From assembly GCA_021787735.1 (NCBI GenBank), contig JAJYLL010000015.1, positions 1-59,786 on the forward strand: DNA of 59,786 nt. Reading direction: 5' to 3'. Below, in pieces: positions 8,753 through 17,181 of this stretch. This stretch comes from Acidobacteriota bacterium (GTDB taxonomy: Bacteria > Acidobacteriota > Terriglobia > UBA7540). The position numbers and the translations under genes were made by a program. Under the pieces are notes generated by a model, which did no database searches, was not told the DNA's origin, and saw nothing but the letters and a program-made list of their open reading frames with translations. How positions within the stretch are numbered: position 1 is the first letter of the stretch; each line of letters begins with the position of its first letter.

Positions 8753-11521
8753 TCATACTCTGAAGACCTTCATCACTTCATCGCCAAGGTGGTTGATCAC
8801 CTTAACTGCAATGCGGCCAGATTTGGGCTTGGGGAAAGCGCGTGAAGTATCGCTATTAAGGGTGGCCCATGCTTCTTCATTGATCTCAGCTTTGAGGGTC
8901 GTCTTTAGCGCACTGTACGGATCGTTCGCACCCAGGAAGTAGGCATGGCGAACAAAAAAGCTCTCTTCGTTATAGTCGGTATCGATGAACCAGCAGGCAA
9001 TTCCCTCGGCGCTGTCGCTGCGAACTTCGCCCGTCTGCGGGTGAAACACATCCACGCCTTTGACCTTCACCCGAATGTTGTCGTCTTCGGCGGGAAGAAT
9101 GTCGATGTCAGGTTCTCCGAAGATGACAAATAAGTTGCCTTTCCCCGTGTTCTTGAGGTCACCCGCCATGTGCAGGTCTGCGTTCATCCGTGCCTTGAGC
9201 ACAGGGATACGCCCGAGTTTGCTGAATTCCGTGGCGTGGGCATCGTAGCTAAAGGCGCACGCAATAAGGACATCGAAGTCGGCATCTCCCGCTTCACGTG
9301 CAGCGGCCACTAGATCCGGGCGTGAGACGGTACCGAACTCCGGCCCGATGAAGATTGCGGCACGTTTTTGAGCGCCTGGGTTGCCTTCCGAGTATCGACC
9401 TTCGGCGCAAACGAAATAACCCGGCCATGGCGTAAGCGCGGTGAAAGTGATCTTGTCTTCTTTGTGTGCCTGCTGCACGCCGGCGGTTTTGAGGTTTTCC
9501 AGGATCATCTGGGGGAAGGTCTGTTTCTCACCGCAGTCAATGGTGGTACCGACCGCGGGGTCAATCAACTCATCATTTTCATCCACGCCGAGCACACGAT
9601 GGGGAGAGAGACTCTCAACCGTGAACGGACCGGCCACGCGCACGATTTTCTTGTCCTCATAAGGCTTGTCGTATAGGTATTCAAAATCCGCCTTAGCAGC
9701 GATGGAAGCGTCAATTTCTTTCTGCCGCGCAATGCGAGCTTGCCACCAGTCCGCATGCAATTTCTTGACCGCCTCCGACCAATTGGCATTAGCCTCGCGT
9801 GGAATCTCCCATTCCTCCCAGGTCTTCTTGAGGGCGGCATTCAGCGATTGGCGCAACGGTTCCAGTTTCGTCTGCCAATTTTCCCAGATGACATCGATCT
9901 CTGCGTTGTTGGCGATGGACTTTAGTGTAATGTGTGGCACTCGTTCATAGACGAAGCCGTGACGGATATTGCCGTATACGGGCTGCGAACTGGGTGCCGT
10001 ATGTGTGACTTCCGCTTCCTTGATCTGTCCTTCACGAGAATCCGCCAGTAAGTAGTATGGATACCGTGCGCCCATTATACGGGCACGCGCCAGGGCCAGT
10101 GCCACTCGTGAGGTGTCAATCGTGATCCAACGACGGCCCCATTGCTCAGCGACGTATGCCGTAGTTCCGGAACCGCAGGTTGGGTCAAGTACGAGATCGC
10201 CAGGGTCGGTGGCCAGAAGAATGCATCGCTGAACAACAAGATCGTTGGTCTCGACGACATAACGCTGATCTCGGGCACCGACTGTGTCGGCCCAGGTGAG
10301 ATTAAGCTTTGTGGTATCGTCGTCTGACAGCTTCATCACATAACGGAGATATTGGCCCTCAACCTCCAATCGTTCTGCCTTGGCAACCCGTTCCAGTTTC
10401 TCTATCCCTGAGGGATAGCACTGTCCCGGAGCAGGGGGCCATTTCTGCCCCCTGAACGGAAGATCGTAAACATCTTTCGCGCTGAATGAAGGGGGCCACA
10501 TCGAAACCAACCGGACTGGGTCACCTCGGGGATTCGCTTCAAGCTGCACCTTCGAGAGTTTCCTCCGGGTGATTTCATCAATCTGCCGCCAATTCCAGTG
10601 AAAGTCACCTGTTATGTCGATAGAGTTAAAAAGTCTCCTGAACTTGGTCCGCGATGCATCCTTGCCAAACCAAATGATATAGTCGCCCATCCGTTCAAGG
10701 TAGGTTGCTCCAAGGGGCATGGTTTTCTTCCTGAACCAGACCAATCCAATGAAATTGTCCTCCCCAAAGATCTCATCCACTACTGCGCGGACACGGTGGA
10801 CATTCTCGTCACCGATTTGCAAGAAGATTGAACCCGATTCCGAAAGCAAATCACGAGCGACGGTCAAACGGTCCCGGAGATAATTCAGAAAACTGTGGAT
10901 GCCATCACGCCAGGTGTCGCGAAATGCTTTCACTTGTTCCGGCTCGCGTGTGATGTGAGCTACGTTACCATCCTTTACGTCGCGACTGGTAGTGGACCAT
11001 TGGAAGTTGCTGTTGAACTTGATGCCGTATGGGGGATCGATGTAAATGCATTGCACCTTTCCACGCAGTCCCTCGCGCTCTGCTAAGCTTGCCATCACCT
11101 GGAGGGAGTCACCAAGGATCATACGGTTTGACCAGTTCTGCTCGTGCTGGTAGAACTCAGTCTTGTCTATTCCCTTGGGAATCCCGTTAAAATCAGCGAA
11201 GAGGTCGGGCGTTATCTGGCCAGCTTCATGCTTAGTTTCCCTGGTTTCCCTCAGTAGGTCATCGATGAGTACCTTGGGATGGACCTTTTCTTGGATGTAG
11301 AGCGGCGGGGCGTGAACGACAAGGTCGCTCCAGTCCTGCTCATCCTTGCCGCGCCAGACAAGCTGTGGATCAAGGTCAGTGTTGCGAGGGTACTTTACCT
11401 TTCGAGGGCTCTCCTGCTCTTTCTGTAGCACGGACTGGAACTCTGCCGTCGGGATGTTCTTCCGCTTATCGGTCCCGTGTACGAGGGTCTCGACGCTCTT
11501 GGAGTCAGATTTCTTTGCCAT
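8753..11521 (-). CDS. Site-specific DNA methyltransferase (type III Mod-like)
   Basis: The protein has 922 residues. Catalytic motif IV DPPY lies at about 162-165 and the SAM-binding motif I region LVLDPTCGSGTT at about 444-454. That order (DPPY before the SAM motif) is the beta class, which includes type III Mod subunits and usually makes N6-methyladenine. Between them lies a long recognition-type region. A further 340-residue C-terminal extension (GHGFVYERVPHITLK onward) is larger than a typical Mod, so it resembles the large methyltransferases paired with stand-alone Res proteins. The start is two bases after the Res stop, implying translational coupling. No separate specificity subunit is seen. 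Target sequence cannot be told from the sequence. Confidence 0.9.
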   Translation of the reverse strand: MAKKSDSKSVETLVHGTDKRKNIPTAEFQSVLQKEQESPRKVKYPRNTDLDPQLVWRGKDEQDWSDLVVHAPPLYIQEKVHPKVLIDDLLRETRETKHEAGQITPDLFADFNGIPKGIDKTEFYQHEQNWSNRMILGDSLQVMASLAEREGLRGKVQCIYIDPPYGIKFNSNFQWSTTSRDVKDGNVAHITREPEQVKAFRDTWRDGIHSFLNYLRDRLTVARDLLSESGSIFLQIGDENVHRVRAVVDEIFGEDNFIGLVWFRKKTMPLGATYLERMGDYIIWFGKDASRTKFRRLFNSIDITGDFHWNWRQIDEITRRKLSKVQLEANPRGDPVRLVSMWPPSFSAKDVYDLPFRGQKWPPAPGQCYPSGIEKLERVAKAERLEVEGQYLRYVMKLSDDDTTKLNLTWADTVGARDQRYVVETNDLVVQRCILLATDPGDLVLDPTCGSGTTAYVAEQWGRRWITIDTSRVALALARARIMGARYPYYLLADSREGQIKEAEVTHTAPSSQPVYGNIRHGFVYERVPHITLKSIANNAEIDVIWENWQTKLEPLRQSLNAALKKTWEEWEIPREANANWSEAVKKLHADWWQARIARQKEIDASIAAKADFEYLYDKPYEDKKIVRVAGPFTVESLSPHRVLGVDENDELIDPAVGTTIDCGEKQTFPQMILENLKTAGVQQAHKEDKITFTALTPWPGYFVCAEGRYSEGNPGAQKRAAIFIGPEFGTVSRPDLVAAAREAGDADFDVLIACAFSYDAHATEFSKLGRIPVLKARMNADLHMAGDLKNTGKGNLFVIFGEPDIDILPAEDDNIRVKVKGVDVFHPQTGEVRSDSAEGIACWFIDTDYNEESFFVRHAYFLGANDPYSALKTTLKAEINEEAWATLNSDTSRAFPKPKSGRIAVKVINHLGDEVMKVFRV

Positions 11522-11523
11522 AA

Positions 11524-14500
11524 TTACTTGGCCCCTTTTACCGATAGTACTGTGGCAGAATCGATCATCTTGTTAAACTCACTTTCAATCTTGCCCTGGA
11601 AATCAGCTTCCATTTGATACACTTCAGTGAACTCAGCAAAGGCCCAGCGGCCGTAGTTCCCGAGGTTGTTCACGCCAGGCACCCAGTAGGTATCCATAGT
11701 CGATTTCTTTTCTTTGGCGTCCTCACGCCGGTAACCCTTGATTTCAACGATCAGATGAAGAGGATCATCCTCCCCGTGCCCATCATCCACCAGCACGATG
11801 AAGTCAGGAAGGTATTTGCGCATCTCCGATCCGAAGCGGTATGGCACCTCAAGGCCGAGGTTGTGATTTTTCACATAGGCCCGCACACGCGGATGCGACT
11901 CAGCCACCCGGCAGAATTCGGCTTCCCAATCGCTATCGAGGATGACCCAGTTGATGTGACAGTGGCGCGCATCTGTTTCCCACCGGTCCGTCTTGGAGGT
12001 GTTGAAATTGACGTGGATGGTGGAACCTGTTGGGTTGTATGGATCGAGGACGGCTTTGATTGGCCGCTCGCCTACGAACTTCCGGTTGATTCCTGCAATG
12101 ATCCTGTTGCAGGCCATATCCGCAAGCATTTTGTATTTAAGCTGCGCCGGGTACGTGCCGCCTTTACACACCAGATACTCGTCGAGCCATTGTTTGGTGA
12201 TGCGCTTGAGTTGGCCGAACAGATGAAGCTTAGGGTCTTCGCCCGGATCGCGCCACCTATTCAGGACGAGATACGATGTCAATTCATATAAGACCTGCGA
12301 CGGTCGAACATCACCGGTATGAATGAGATTAAGGTCAGCTTTTTCCCCAATGATTCCTGAGTTTTGAGTTTCGGTGGCCCCAACGAGGTCGGGTGTAAGT
12401 TCAAGCACTGAGTCGGCATTGAATTCTGCTGAAAGGCGTTCCTCAGGCAGTTCCACCCGGTAGCCTTCTACACGTGGAAAGTGGATTTCGAGCGCATCAC
12501 GTACAGGACTTACGGCTTTGACGTGAATGGTCTCACGCGGGCGCTGCAGCGGTGCGATTACAGGTTTGGCTGTGAAATCGAAGGGGATCCCCAGGATGTC
12601 CGCATATTCAACATTGAACAAATTCTCTTCATTCAGATCGTAAGACTGACGACGCAAAGCACGGCCAATGACTTGTTCACAGAGGAGTTGTGTTCCGAAG
12701 GCCCGAACGCCCAGAATGTGCGTGACGGTGTTTGCGTCCCAACCTTCCGTGAGCATTGCGACGGAGACGACACAACGGACTGCTCCGCCGAGCCGCCCCT
12801 CTTTCCCTACAGTCGTCATGGCCTCGCGAAGTAATTCCTGATCAGTGATTTTCTCGGCCGCGCTGGCGTCACCGGTGCGCTCGATGATCTCTCGACGGAA
12901 CCGTTCAATTTCGTCGGCGGCCATTGCACGGAAGTTTTCGTCCAGAGGTTCGTCGGATTCGAGTTGTTCGCTGTCGATAAGCAGCGTGTTTGGTCGGGGG
13001 AAGGGGTTGCCGTGTTCATCGAAGTTGCGGAAAAGGGGGAGACTCCCGTTCTCAAGAGTTGTCGAACCATCCTCGTTGTCACGCTGAAAGCCAGAAATAT
13101 AGTCGTAAACCAGCTTGGATATGGCGGTGTTTTGACAGACCACTATGAAACAAGGAGGGACGCTGATGCCAGCTTCTTCCCAGAGTCGGTATGTCTTTTC
13201 GTAATGGCCGTAGAGAGCATCCAGAGCCGTTTGGAGTTGTGGAGGCAGGTTGAGAGGATCGAGTTGGCCGCCCTTGCCCCGACCTTTCTTGGGCATTTTC
13301 CTCCGAATGTGGTCCCAGAGGTTGCGGAACATGGGCATATCTGTCCCAGGGATGTTGTCGGCCACGGGGACGCGCGGCAGTTTGACTATGCCACACTCAA
13401 TAGCATCCATGAGTGAAAAATCGCTAACGGTCCACGTGAACAACGTCCCTTCGCCGTACCCTGAGCCGCTGAGAAAAAAGGGCGTCGCAGAGAGGTCGAT
13501 GACACGCGCCAGGCCAAGTTTGCGTTTGACAACCTCAAGCCCTGAAATCCAAAGGCGGGCTGCCTTGGTGTTCTTCTCGGCTTCTTTCTTTTCATCACCT
13601 TTCAAGCGTTCTTCATCATCTGCTGGCGGCTTCTCACGGTAACAATGATGTGCTTCATCATTGAGGACCAAAATGTTCTTTATGCCCATCAGACCGGGCA
13701 TCACACGCTGGAGCATCTGTCCTTCTGTTTCAAGGGTCTTTAATTCTTCACCCCGACCTTGCAGAAGAGCCCTGCCGCCTTTGGAGATCTCAACCCGTTC
13801 CCGAAGTTTGAACGCGTGATAATTGGTGATTACAATCTTGGCCTTCTGAAGATCGTCAAGTAAGTCACTCGGGATGAGTTCTCGGCCCACATAGTAGCTG
13901 TCTGGGTCGTTGGGTTGGAGAACGCGCAAGCGGTCCCTAATTGTCAGGCCTGGCGTCACAACCAGAAATCCGCGGGTAAAGTGTGGGCTATTAGGGCGGC
14001 GAACAGCATTTATGGTCTGCCAAGCAATTAGCATTGCCATGACGGTCGTCTTGCCAGCGCCGGTCGCCAGTTTGAGAGCAAGGCGCGAAAGTTCAGGATT
14101 CGCGTCGTGGTTCGCGTTCGCCAGGTGGTCGATGAACTTCTTGCCGGCCTTTCCAAATTTTGGGGCGACCTCGGTGAGCCAGATAGCTGTCTCAACGGCC
14201 TCCACTTGGCAAAAGAACGGGCGGAAACTGTTGAACTGATAATGCCGCCAATGCTGGAGGAGCCGCTGAGTTTCGGGTGTTACCAGCCAGTCATTTGTGC
14301 TCGGAAGGGCACGCCATTGATCGATGTGAAAGCGAACTTCGTTGATGATTGAGGTTGTGTCGTATTGTTGGTCTTTGGTGGAAAGCCCTTTACCTTCGTC
14401 AAAAACCAGAGCCTCCTGGGTCGGGCTCCGTTTGCGCTTCTTGGGTTTCGGGATCGGAGTAATAAACTCCGCACGGCGGCGAACTTCAATGATTTTTTGT

Positions 14501-14592
14501 GTGGGCTGTCCTTCGCTGTCAAGTTCCCAGTGGCGTGTCGGGTAGCTGTACGGCGAATTCAGAATCGGGTGTTCAAAGAAGCGGTTGTCCAT
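11524..14592 (-). CDS. Type III restriction Res-like DEAD/DEAH helicase-nuclease
   Basis: This 1022-residue protein is an SF2 helicase with Walker A ATGAGKT at about 176-182, motif II DEAH at about 312-315, a motif III-like SATPFF, and a motif VI region QVIGRALRR. Near the C-terminus a PDFIVLVDD...EIKGYR segment has the D...ExK pattern of a PD-(D/E)xK nuclease. It is therefore the restriction subunit, expected to translocate on DNA and cleave unmethylated targets with the adjacent methyltransferase. It is first in the minus-strand operon. Length and layout fit the stand-alone restriction endonucleases paired with large Mod proteins. No clear promoter or ribosome site is visible upstream of 14592. 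Confidence 0.9.
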   Translation of the reverse strand: MDNRFFEHPILNSPYSYPTRHWELDSEGQPTQKIIEVRRRAEFITPIPKPKKRKRSPTQEALVFDEGKGLSTKDQQYDTTSIINEVRFHIDQWRALPSTNDWLVTPETQRLLQHWRHYQFNSFRPFFCQVEAVETAIWLTEVAPKFGKAGKKFIDHLANANHDANPELSRLALKLATGAGKTTVMAMLIAWQTINAVRRPNSPHFTRGFLVVTPGLTIRDRLRVLQPNDPDSYYVGRELIPSDLLDDLQKAKIVITNYHAFKLRERVEISKGGRALLQGRGEELKTLETEGQMLQRVMPGLMGIKNILVLNDEAHHCYREKPPADDEERLKGDEKKEAEKNTKAARLWISGLEVVKRKLGLARVIDLSATPFFLSGSGYGEGTLFTWTVSDFSLMDAIECGIVKLPRVPVADNIPGTDMPMFRNLWDHIRRKMPKKGRGKGGQLDPLNLPPQLQTALDALYGHYEKTYRLWEEAGISVPPCFIVVCQNTAISKLVYDYISGFQRDNEDGSTTLENGSLPLFRNFDEHGNPFPRPNTLLIDSEQLESDEPLDENFRAMAADEIERFRREIIERTGDASAAEKITDQELLREAMTTVGKEGRLGGAVRCVVSVAMLTEGWDANTVTHILGVRAFGTQLLCEQVIGRALRRQSYDLNEENLFNVEYADILGIPFDFTAKPVIAPLQRPRETIHVKAVSPVRDALEIHFPRVEGYRVELPEERLSAEFNADSVLELTPDLVGATETQNSGIIGEKADLNLIHTGDVRPSQVLYELTSYLVLNRWRDPGEDPKLHLFGQLKRITKQWLDEYLVCKGGTYPAQLKYKMLADMACNRIIAGINRKFVGERPIKAVLDPYNPTGSTIHVNFNTSKTDRWETDARHCHINWVILDSDWEAEFCRVAESHPRVRAYVKNHNLGLEVPYRFGSEMRKYLPDFIVLVDDGHGEDDPLHLIVEIKGYRREDAKEKKSTMDTYWVPGVNNLGNYGRWAFAEFTEVYQMEADFQGKIESEFNKMIDSATVLSVKGAK

Positions 14593-15169
14593 GTTTCACT
14601 GTTATAACCGTCGGCATCTGCAGTATGTCCCTTGAAACGAAATTCCCCTCAAGCTGACAAATTTCAAGCTCAGACGGAAGGAAACCTCCACACTTAAAAA
14701 GTCCGCACAGCCGGAGAGTCGGTATGCATCCGATGGCAGGAAAGAGGCCATGGTAAAATGCATCAAAAAATGCGCGACATTCAGAGCCTGCCGAGTAATT
14801 AACTTTCTGTCGCCGCGAGCTTATCACAGAGCGGGCTTCGACGAAAGTGATCCACCGTCATTAAGCTTGGAGGAATTGCTCGGAGAGGGTGCAAACCGGG
14901 GGCACCGTAGGCCGCACCTCATTTGAGATCGTGCGTCCTGGGGCAAATGTACGCGATTTTTTTAGCGTCTCAAGTGCCGCCAAAGTGCGAATGGCGTTAT
15001 CGCGGGGACGCCGACCATGATTGACTCTATCCCATTTCTTGAATAGGTCCTAGCGCACCCAGAGAGAGCTCGCCCTGTCACGACTACCCCAAGGCTCCCG
15101 TCTTCCTGAAAACCCGGACATCAAATCAACAGCAGCGAGGGTTCTTCCAGTTAATGAACGAAATGAGCA
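14593..15169. other. Intergenic region at the left end of the tRNA-Asp element
   Basis: No gene is recognised in these 577 bases. It should contain the promoter of the restriction operon and probably the left end of the integrative element. A short match to the tRNA-Asp 3' end lies at 15002-15014. Confidence 0.5.
15002..15014. other. Candidate left attachment site of the tRNA-Asp element
   Basis: GCGGGGACGCCGA matches GCGGGGACGACGG at 19494-19506, inside the 3' end of tRNA-Asp, at 11 of 13 positions and in the same orientation. It lies just outside the leftmost element gene. The match is short and could be chance. Confidence 0.25.
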
Positions 15170-15355
15170 TTACCGATTATTACGTCTTGCTTTTGATCGC
15201 ATGGGCCAATGTTGGCAAGGCGGCTCTTTTCCACACAGCACGCAGATTTTGGGGATCTGCCTGTTGAATTCGATACTGCGGCGGTTTGCTTTGGCCCTGA
15301 TCTCTGCATACATCTTCCGCGGATTCTTACAGCTTCCAGGTCTAAACCATCTCAT
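15170..15355 (-). CDS. Small Cys-rich basic protein of the integrative element
   Basis: A 61-residue, strongly basic protein. The core CVLCGKEPPCQHW looks like a small metal-binding knuckle (C-x2-C, then C and H). I do not recognise a family. The reading frame is supported by an excellent ribosome site (AAGGAG, seven bases before the ATG at 15355). It lies downstream of the HUH endonuclease gene on the same strand, separated by a perfect hairpin at 15400-15426, so it may be expressed with it at a reduced level. It could bind DNA or RNA for the element. Confidence 0.5.
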   Translation of the reverse strand: MRWFRPGSCKNPRKMYAEIRAKANRRSIEFNRQIPKICVLCGKEPPCQHWPMRSKARRNNR

Positions 15356-15399
15356 CGGTTATCTCCTTTTGAATATTTCTTTAATTGAATGAAGAGAGC

Positions 15400-15426
15400 C
15401 TTCCGAGGCCAGATTGACCTCGGAAG
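15400..15426 (-). terminator. Intergenic hairpin between HUH gene and small ORF
   Basis: CTTCCGAGG and CCTCGGAAG form a perfect 9-bp stem with a 9-base loop. On the minus strand it follows the HUH gene stop (15486). No long U-run follows, so it may act as a partial terminator or mRNA-stabilising structure. Confidence 0.5.
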
Positions 15427-15485
15427 GGATGTTTAATTCAGTTCATAGACTTTAGGTAATGAGCACGAATCAGAAATTCGTGAAA

Positions 15486-15965
15486 TTACGTGAGGATAGG
15501 TTTGCCAGACTGGGTCTCTTCAGAGTCTGGAGTCAAAGAGTCGAGGAAGTATTCGAGACCACCAACCTCGTAATCGAAATCAGAGAAAGGAAACATCTTT
15601 GAGATGTACCATGCTGCTCCAAGGGTGGGATCAAAGATTTCAACCTTGGAATCACCGGACTTTGAATGCCATATAGCTTGTGCTACTCCAGTGGGAGGCA
15701 CATTCTTGTAAACCAACAGGGCATGATAATGGAGCGGAATATGCGGTTTTCCACAGCCTGACCAGCGTCCTTCAGTCGCCCGGACCCAGCCAATACGGCC
15801 ACGGGTATAGCGTTCCAGTGAATTGACGAAAGCATTCCAGTGATGTTCACAATTGGATGCGGATGAGATTCTCCCAAATGTGAATGTTCCAAAGTGGCTC
15901 CATGTCCACTGGCTTATCCAGTTTCCGTATTCTGCAACGAGTTTCTTCTGAGTATTGCTATACAA
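15486..15965 (-). CDS. HUH-family endonuclease (rolling-circle Rep-like)
   Basis: This 159-residue protein shows the three signatures of HUH nickases in order: FGTFTF at residues 25-30 (motif 1), PLHYHALL with H79 and H81 as the HUH pair (motif 2), and WYISK with Y120 and K123 (motif 3, the nucleophilic tyrosine). Such enzymes nick one DNA strand and stay covalently bound to its 5' end during rolling-circle replication, conjugation or transposition. It is short, with no helicase domain. The start is a TTG at 15965, chosen because AAGGAGGA lies about seven bases upstream. A TTGACA/TATATT promoter with an operator lies about 430 bases upstream. It is probably the replication or mobilisation enzyme of the element. 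Precise subfamily is uncertain. Confidence 0.65.
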   Translation of the reverse strand: MYSNTQKKLVAEYGNWISQWTWSHFGTFTFGRISSASNCEHHWNAFVNSLERYTRGRIGWVRATEGRWSGCGKPHIPLHYHALLVYKNVPPTGVAQAIWHSKSGDSKVEIFDPTLGAAWYISKMFPFSDFDYEVGGLEYFLDSLTPDSEETQSGKPILT

Positions 15966-16394
15966 ATTTAATTCCTCCTTGGATCAGTGAAATAGAGTTA
16001 CCTGGCCAGACGGAGCCCTCGGGGTACACGAAGATCATTCCGCGCCTTCTCAGGCCGGTCTGGCGTAACGGGAATCTGCCAGGGGCACCCGGCTTGTAGC
16101 TTCCCTTTTGCGCCGGCTTCGCCGGCCCCCGGAAAAAGGAAACTCTTCCCGTCGCTTTAAATAAGCCGACCCTTCCAAAGGTTAAGAACCCAAGCGATGA
16201 GCCGGCTTTGGCACAAAACCGAGAATCTTGAGCCAAGGGTACCTGAGAACCAAGAGGCAGCCGGAATATCCCTGGTTGCAGTTTGGTTCCGCCCGTCGTG
16301 GCACGGAAGTGTTGTGAATTGTCTGCGCACCGTTGGCTGAGGGGTTATATCCTCTGCCAGAGAATACTGCCACAGCCTTCTTAGCTCCCGACAC
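15966..16394. other. Long leader upstream of the HUH gene
   Basis: No convincing gene is present. A GCCGGC-TTC-GCCGGC hairpin lies at 16112-16126. HUH nickases act on hairpin origins, so this leader is where an origin would be sought, but nothing in the sequence proves it. Confidence 0.35.
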
Positions 16395-16422
16395 AATATA
16401 TACTAACTGTAGGTTATGTCAA
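16395..16422 (-). promoter_or_regulatory. Minus-strand sigma70-type promoter with operator in its spacer
   Basis: Reading on the minus strand, TTGACA (16417-16422), a 16-base spacer and TATATT (16395-16400) form a near-consensus promoter directed toward the HUH gene. The spacer contains 16403-16416, a 14-base motif shared at 10 of 14 positions with 17079-17092 in front of the divergent gene. A repressor bound there would block RNA polymerase. The XRE protein encoded next door is the obvious candidate. Confidence 0.6.
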
Positions 16423-16499
16423 GAATGAAATTTCACTCTGCCAAGATTACGGTGCCTTTGGCCCTTTTTCACTCAGAATGCAGAGGACAAATTTCGGTG

Positions 16500-16982
16500 T
16501 TAATCCTGGGTTTCATGGGCGGGGAAACGGGGGAGGCGAGATTTTTCTAGTGCATGTGAATACAATGATTTAACGATTGTGTCGACGGCCCGGCGAACAT
16601 CGTCAGGAAGGGCGCTGAAGCGGTCCCAAAAGTCGGCGGCCTCAGGGAGTACATGGATGGTCGTAGCTTGTCCCGGAGCGGCTAATTCGACTTTTGGCGC
16701 ATAGTGCTCTCCGAAAAGAATGCGAAACATTTCAGGGGCTTCCTCCCAAAGGGCCTGCTGGCAGAGACTGCCTGGATCCAATCCGAGTGACCTCGCGAGG
16801 GCAGGCACACGGTTGAGATCGACTCGCCGGATGCCGAGTTCCACCATGCTGATAAATTCCGGTGAGCTAACACCAATTTCTACAGCAACTTGCGCTTGGG
16901 ATTTTGTGATCTCCAAGCGGCGTTCTCGTATGATTCGTTGAAATTCCGTTACGTTCCGTTTCTTCTTAATCTTTGCGCCCAT
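16500..16982 (-). CDS. XRE-family helix-turn-helix repressor
   Basis: About 160 residues. The N-terminal Cro/CI-type helix-turn-helix reads EFQRIIRERRLEITKSQAQV, then AVEIGVSSPEFISMVELGIR. It is followed by a hydrophobic stretch, RVPALARSLGLDP, and an uncharacterised C-terminal region that may mediate dimerisation. The ATG at 16982 is preferred because an AAGGAGG site lies upstream, though at about 12 bases, which is long. A GTG at 17018 is possible but has no ribosome site. The gene lies between two promoters that share a 14-base motif, so it probably represses both the HUH operon and the zinc-knuckle/excisionase/integrase operon and keeps the element quiescent. Confidence 0.75.
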   Translation of the reverse strand: MGAKIKKKRNVTEFQRIIRERRLEITKSQAQVAVEIGVSSPEFISMVELGIRRVDLNRVPALARSLGLDPGSLCQQALWEEAPEMFRILFGEHYAPKVELAAPGQATTIHVLPEAADFWDRFSALPDDVRRAVDTIVKSLYSHALEKSRLPRFPAHETQD

Positions 16983-17071
16983 TGGCTTGCGCGTCCTCCT
17001 TAATAGATCTTTTCGCACGTAATTAACAGTTGGTCAAGTGAAAGTTGGTTTTCTACATCTGCAAAGCATGA

Positions 17072-17092
17072 TATACTACTAACCGATGGTAA
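17072..17092 (+). promoter_or_regulatory. Plus-strand promoter -10 with XRE operator
   Basis: TATACT at 17072-17077 is a good -10 hexamer; no strong -35 is visible at the right distance. The motif CTAACCGATGGTAA at 17079-17092 overlaps the expected transcription start and resembles CTAACTGTAGGTTA at 16403-16416. It probably drives the zinc-knuckle, excisionase and integrase genes under repressor control. Confidence 0.5.
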
Positions 17093-17181
17093 GTATTAGA
17101 AGTCACAGAGAGGATTGTCGGAACTTCGCCAGACCCGTTGAGACGACAGCTCTGCTGAGCGGTCAGAAAAAAGGAGGTATT

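Noticed and set aside
14573..14827. An 84-residue minus-strand frame upstream of the restriction operon
   Set aside because: Overlaps the Res gene start and reads like random translation; no ribosome site seen.
16157..16396. Two minus-strand frames just after the HUH-gene promoter
   Set aside because: Both overlap each other and the promoter, neither has a ribosome site or recognisable domain; treated as leader DNA.
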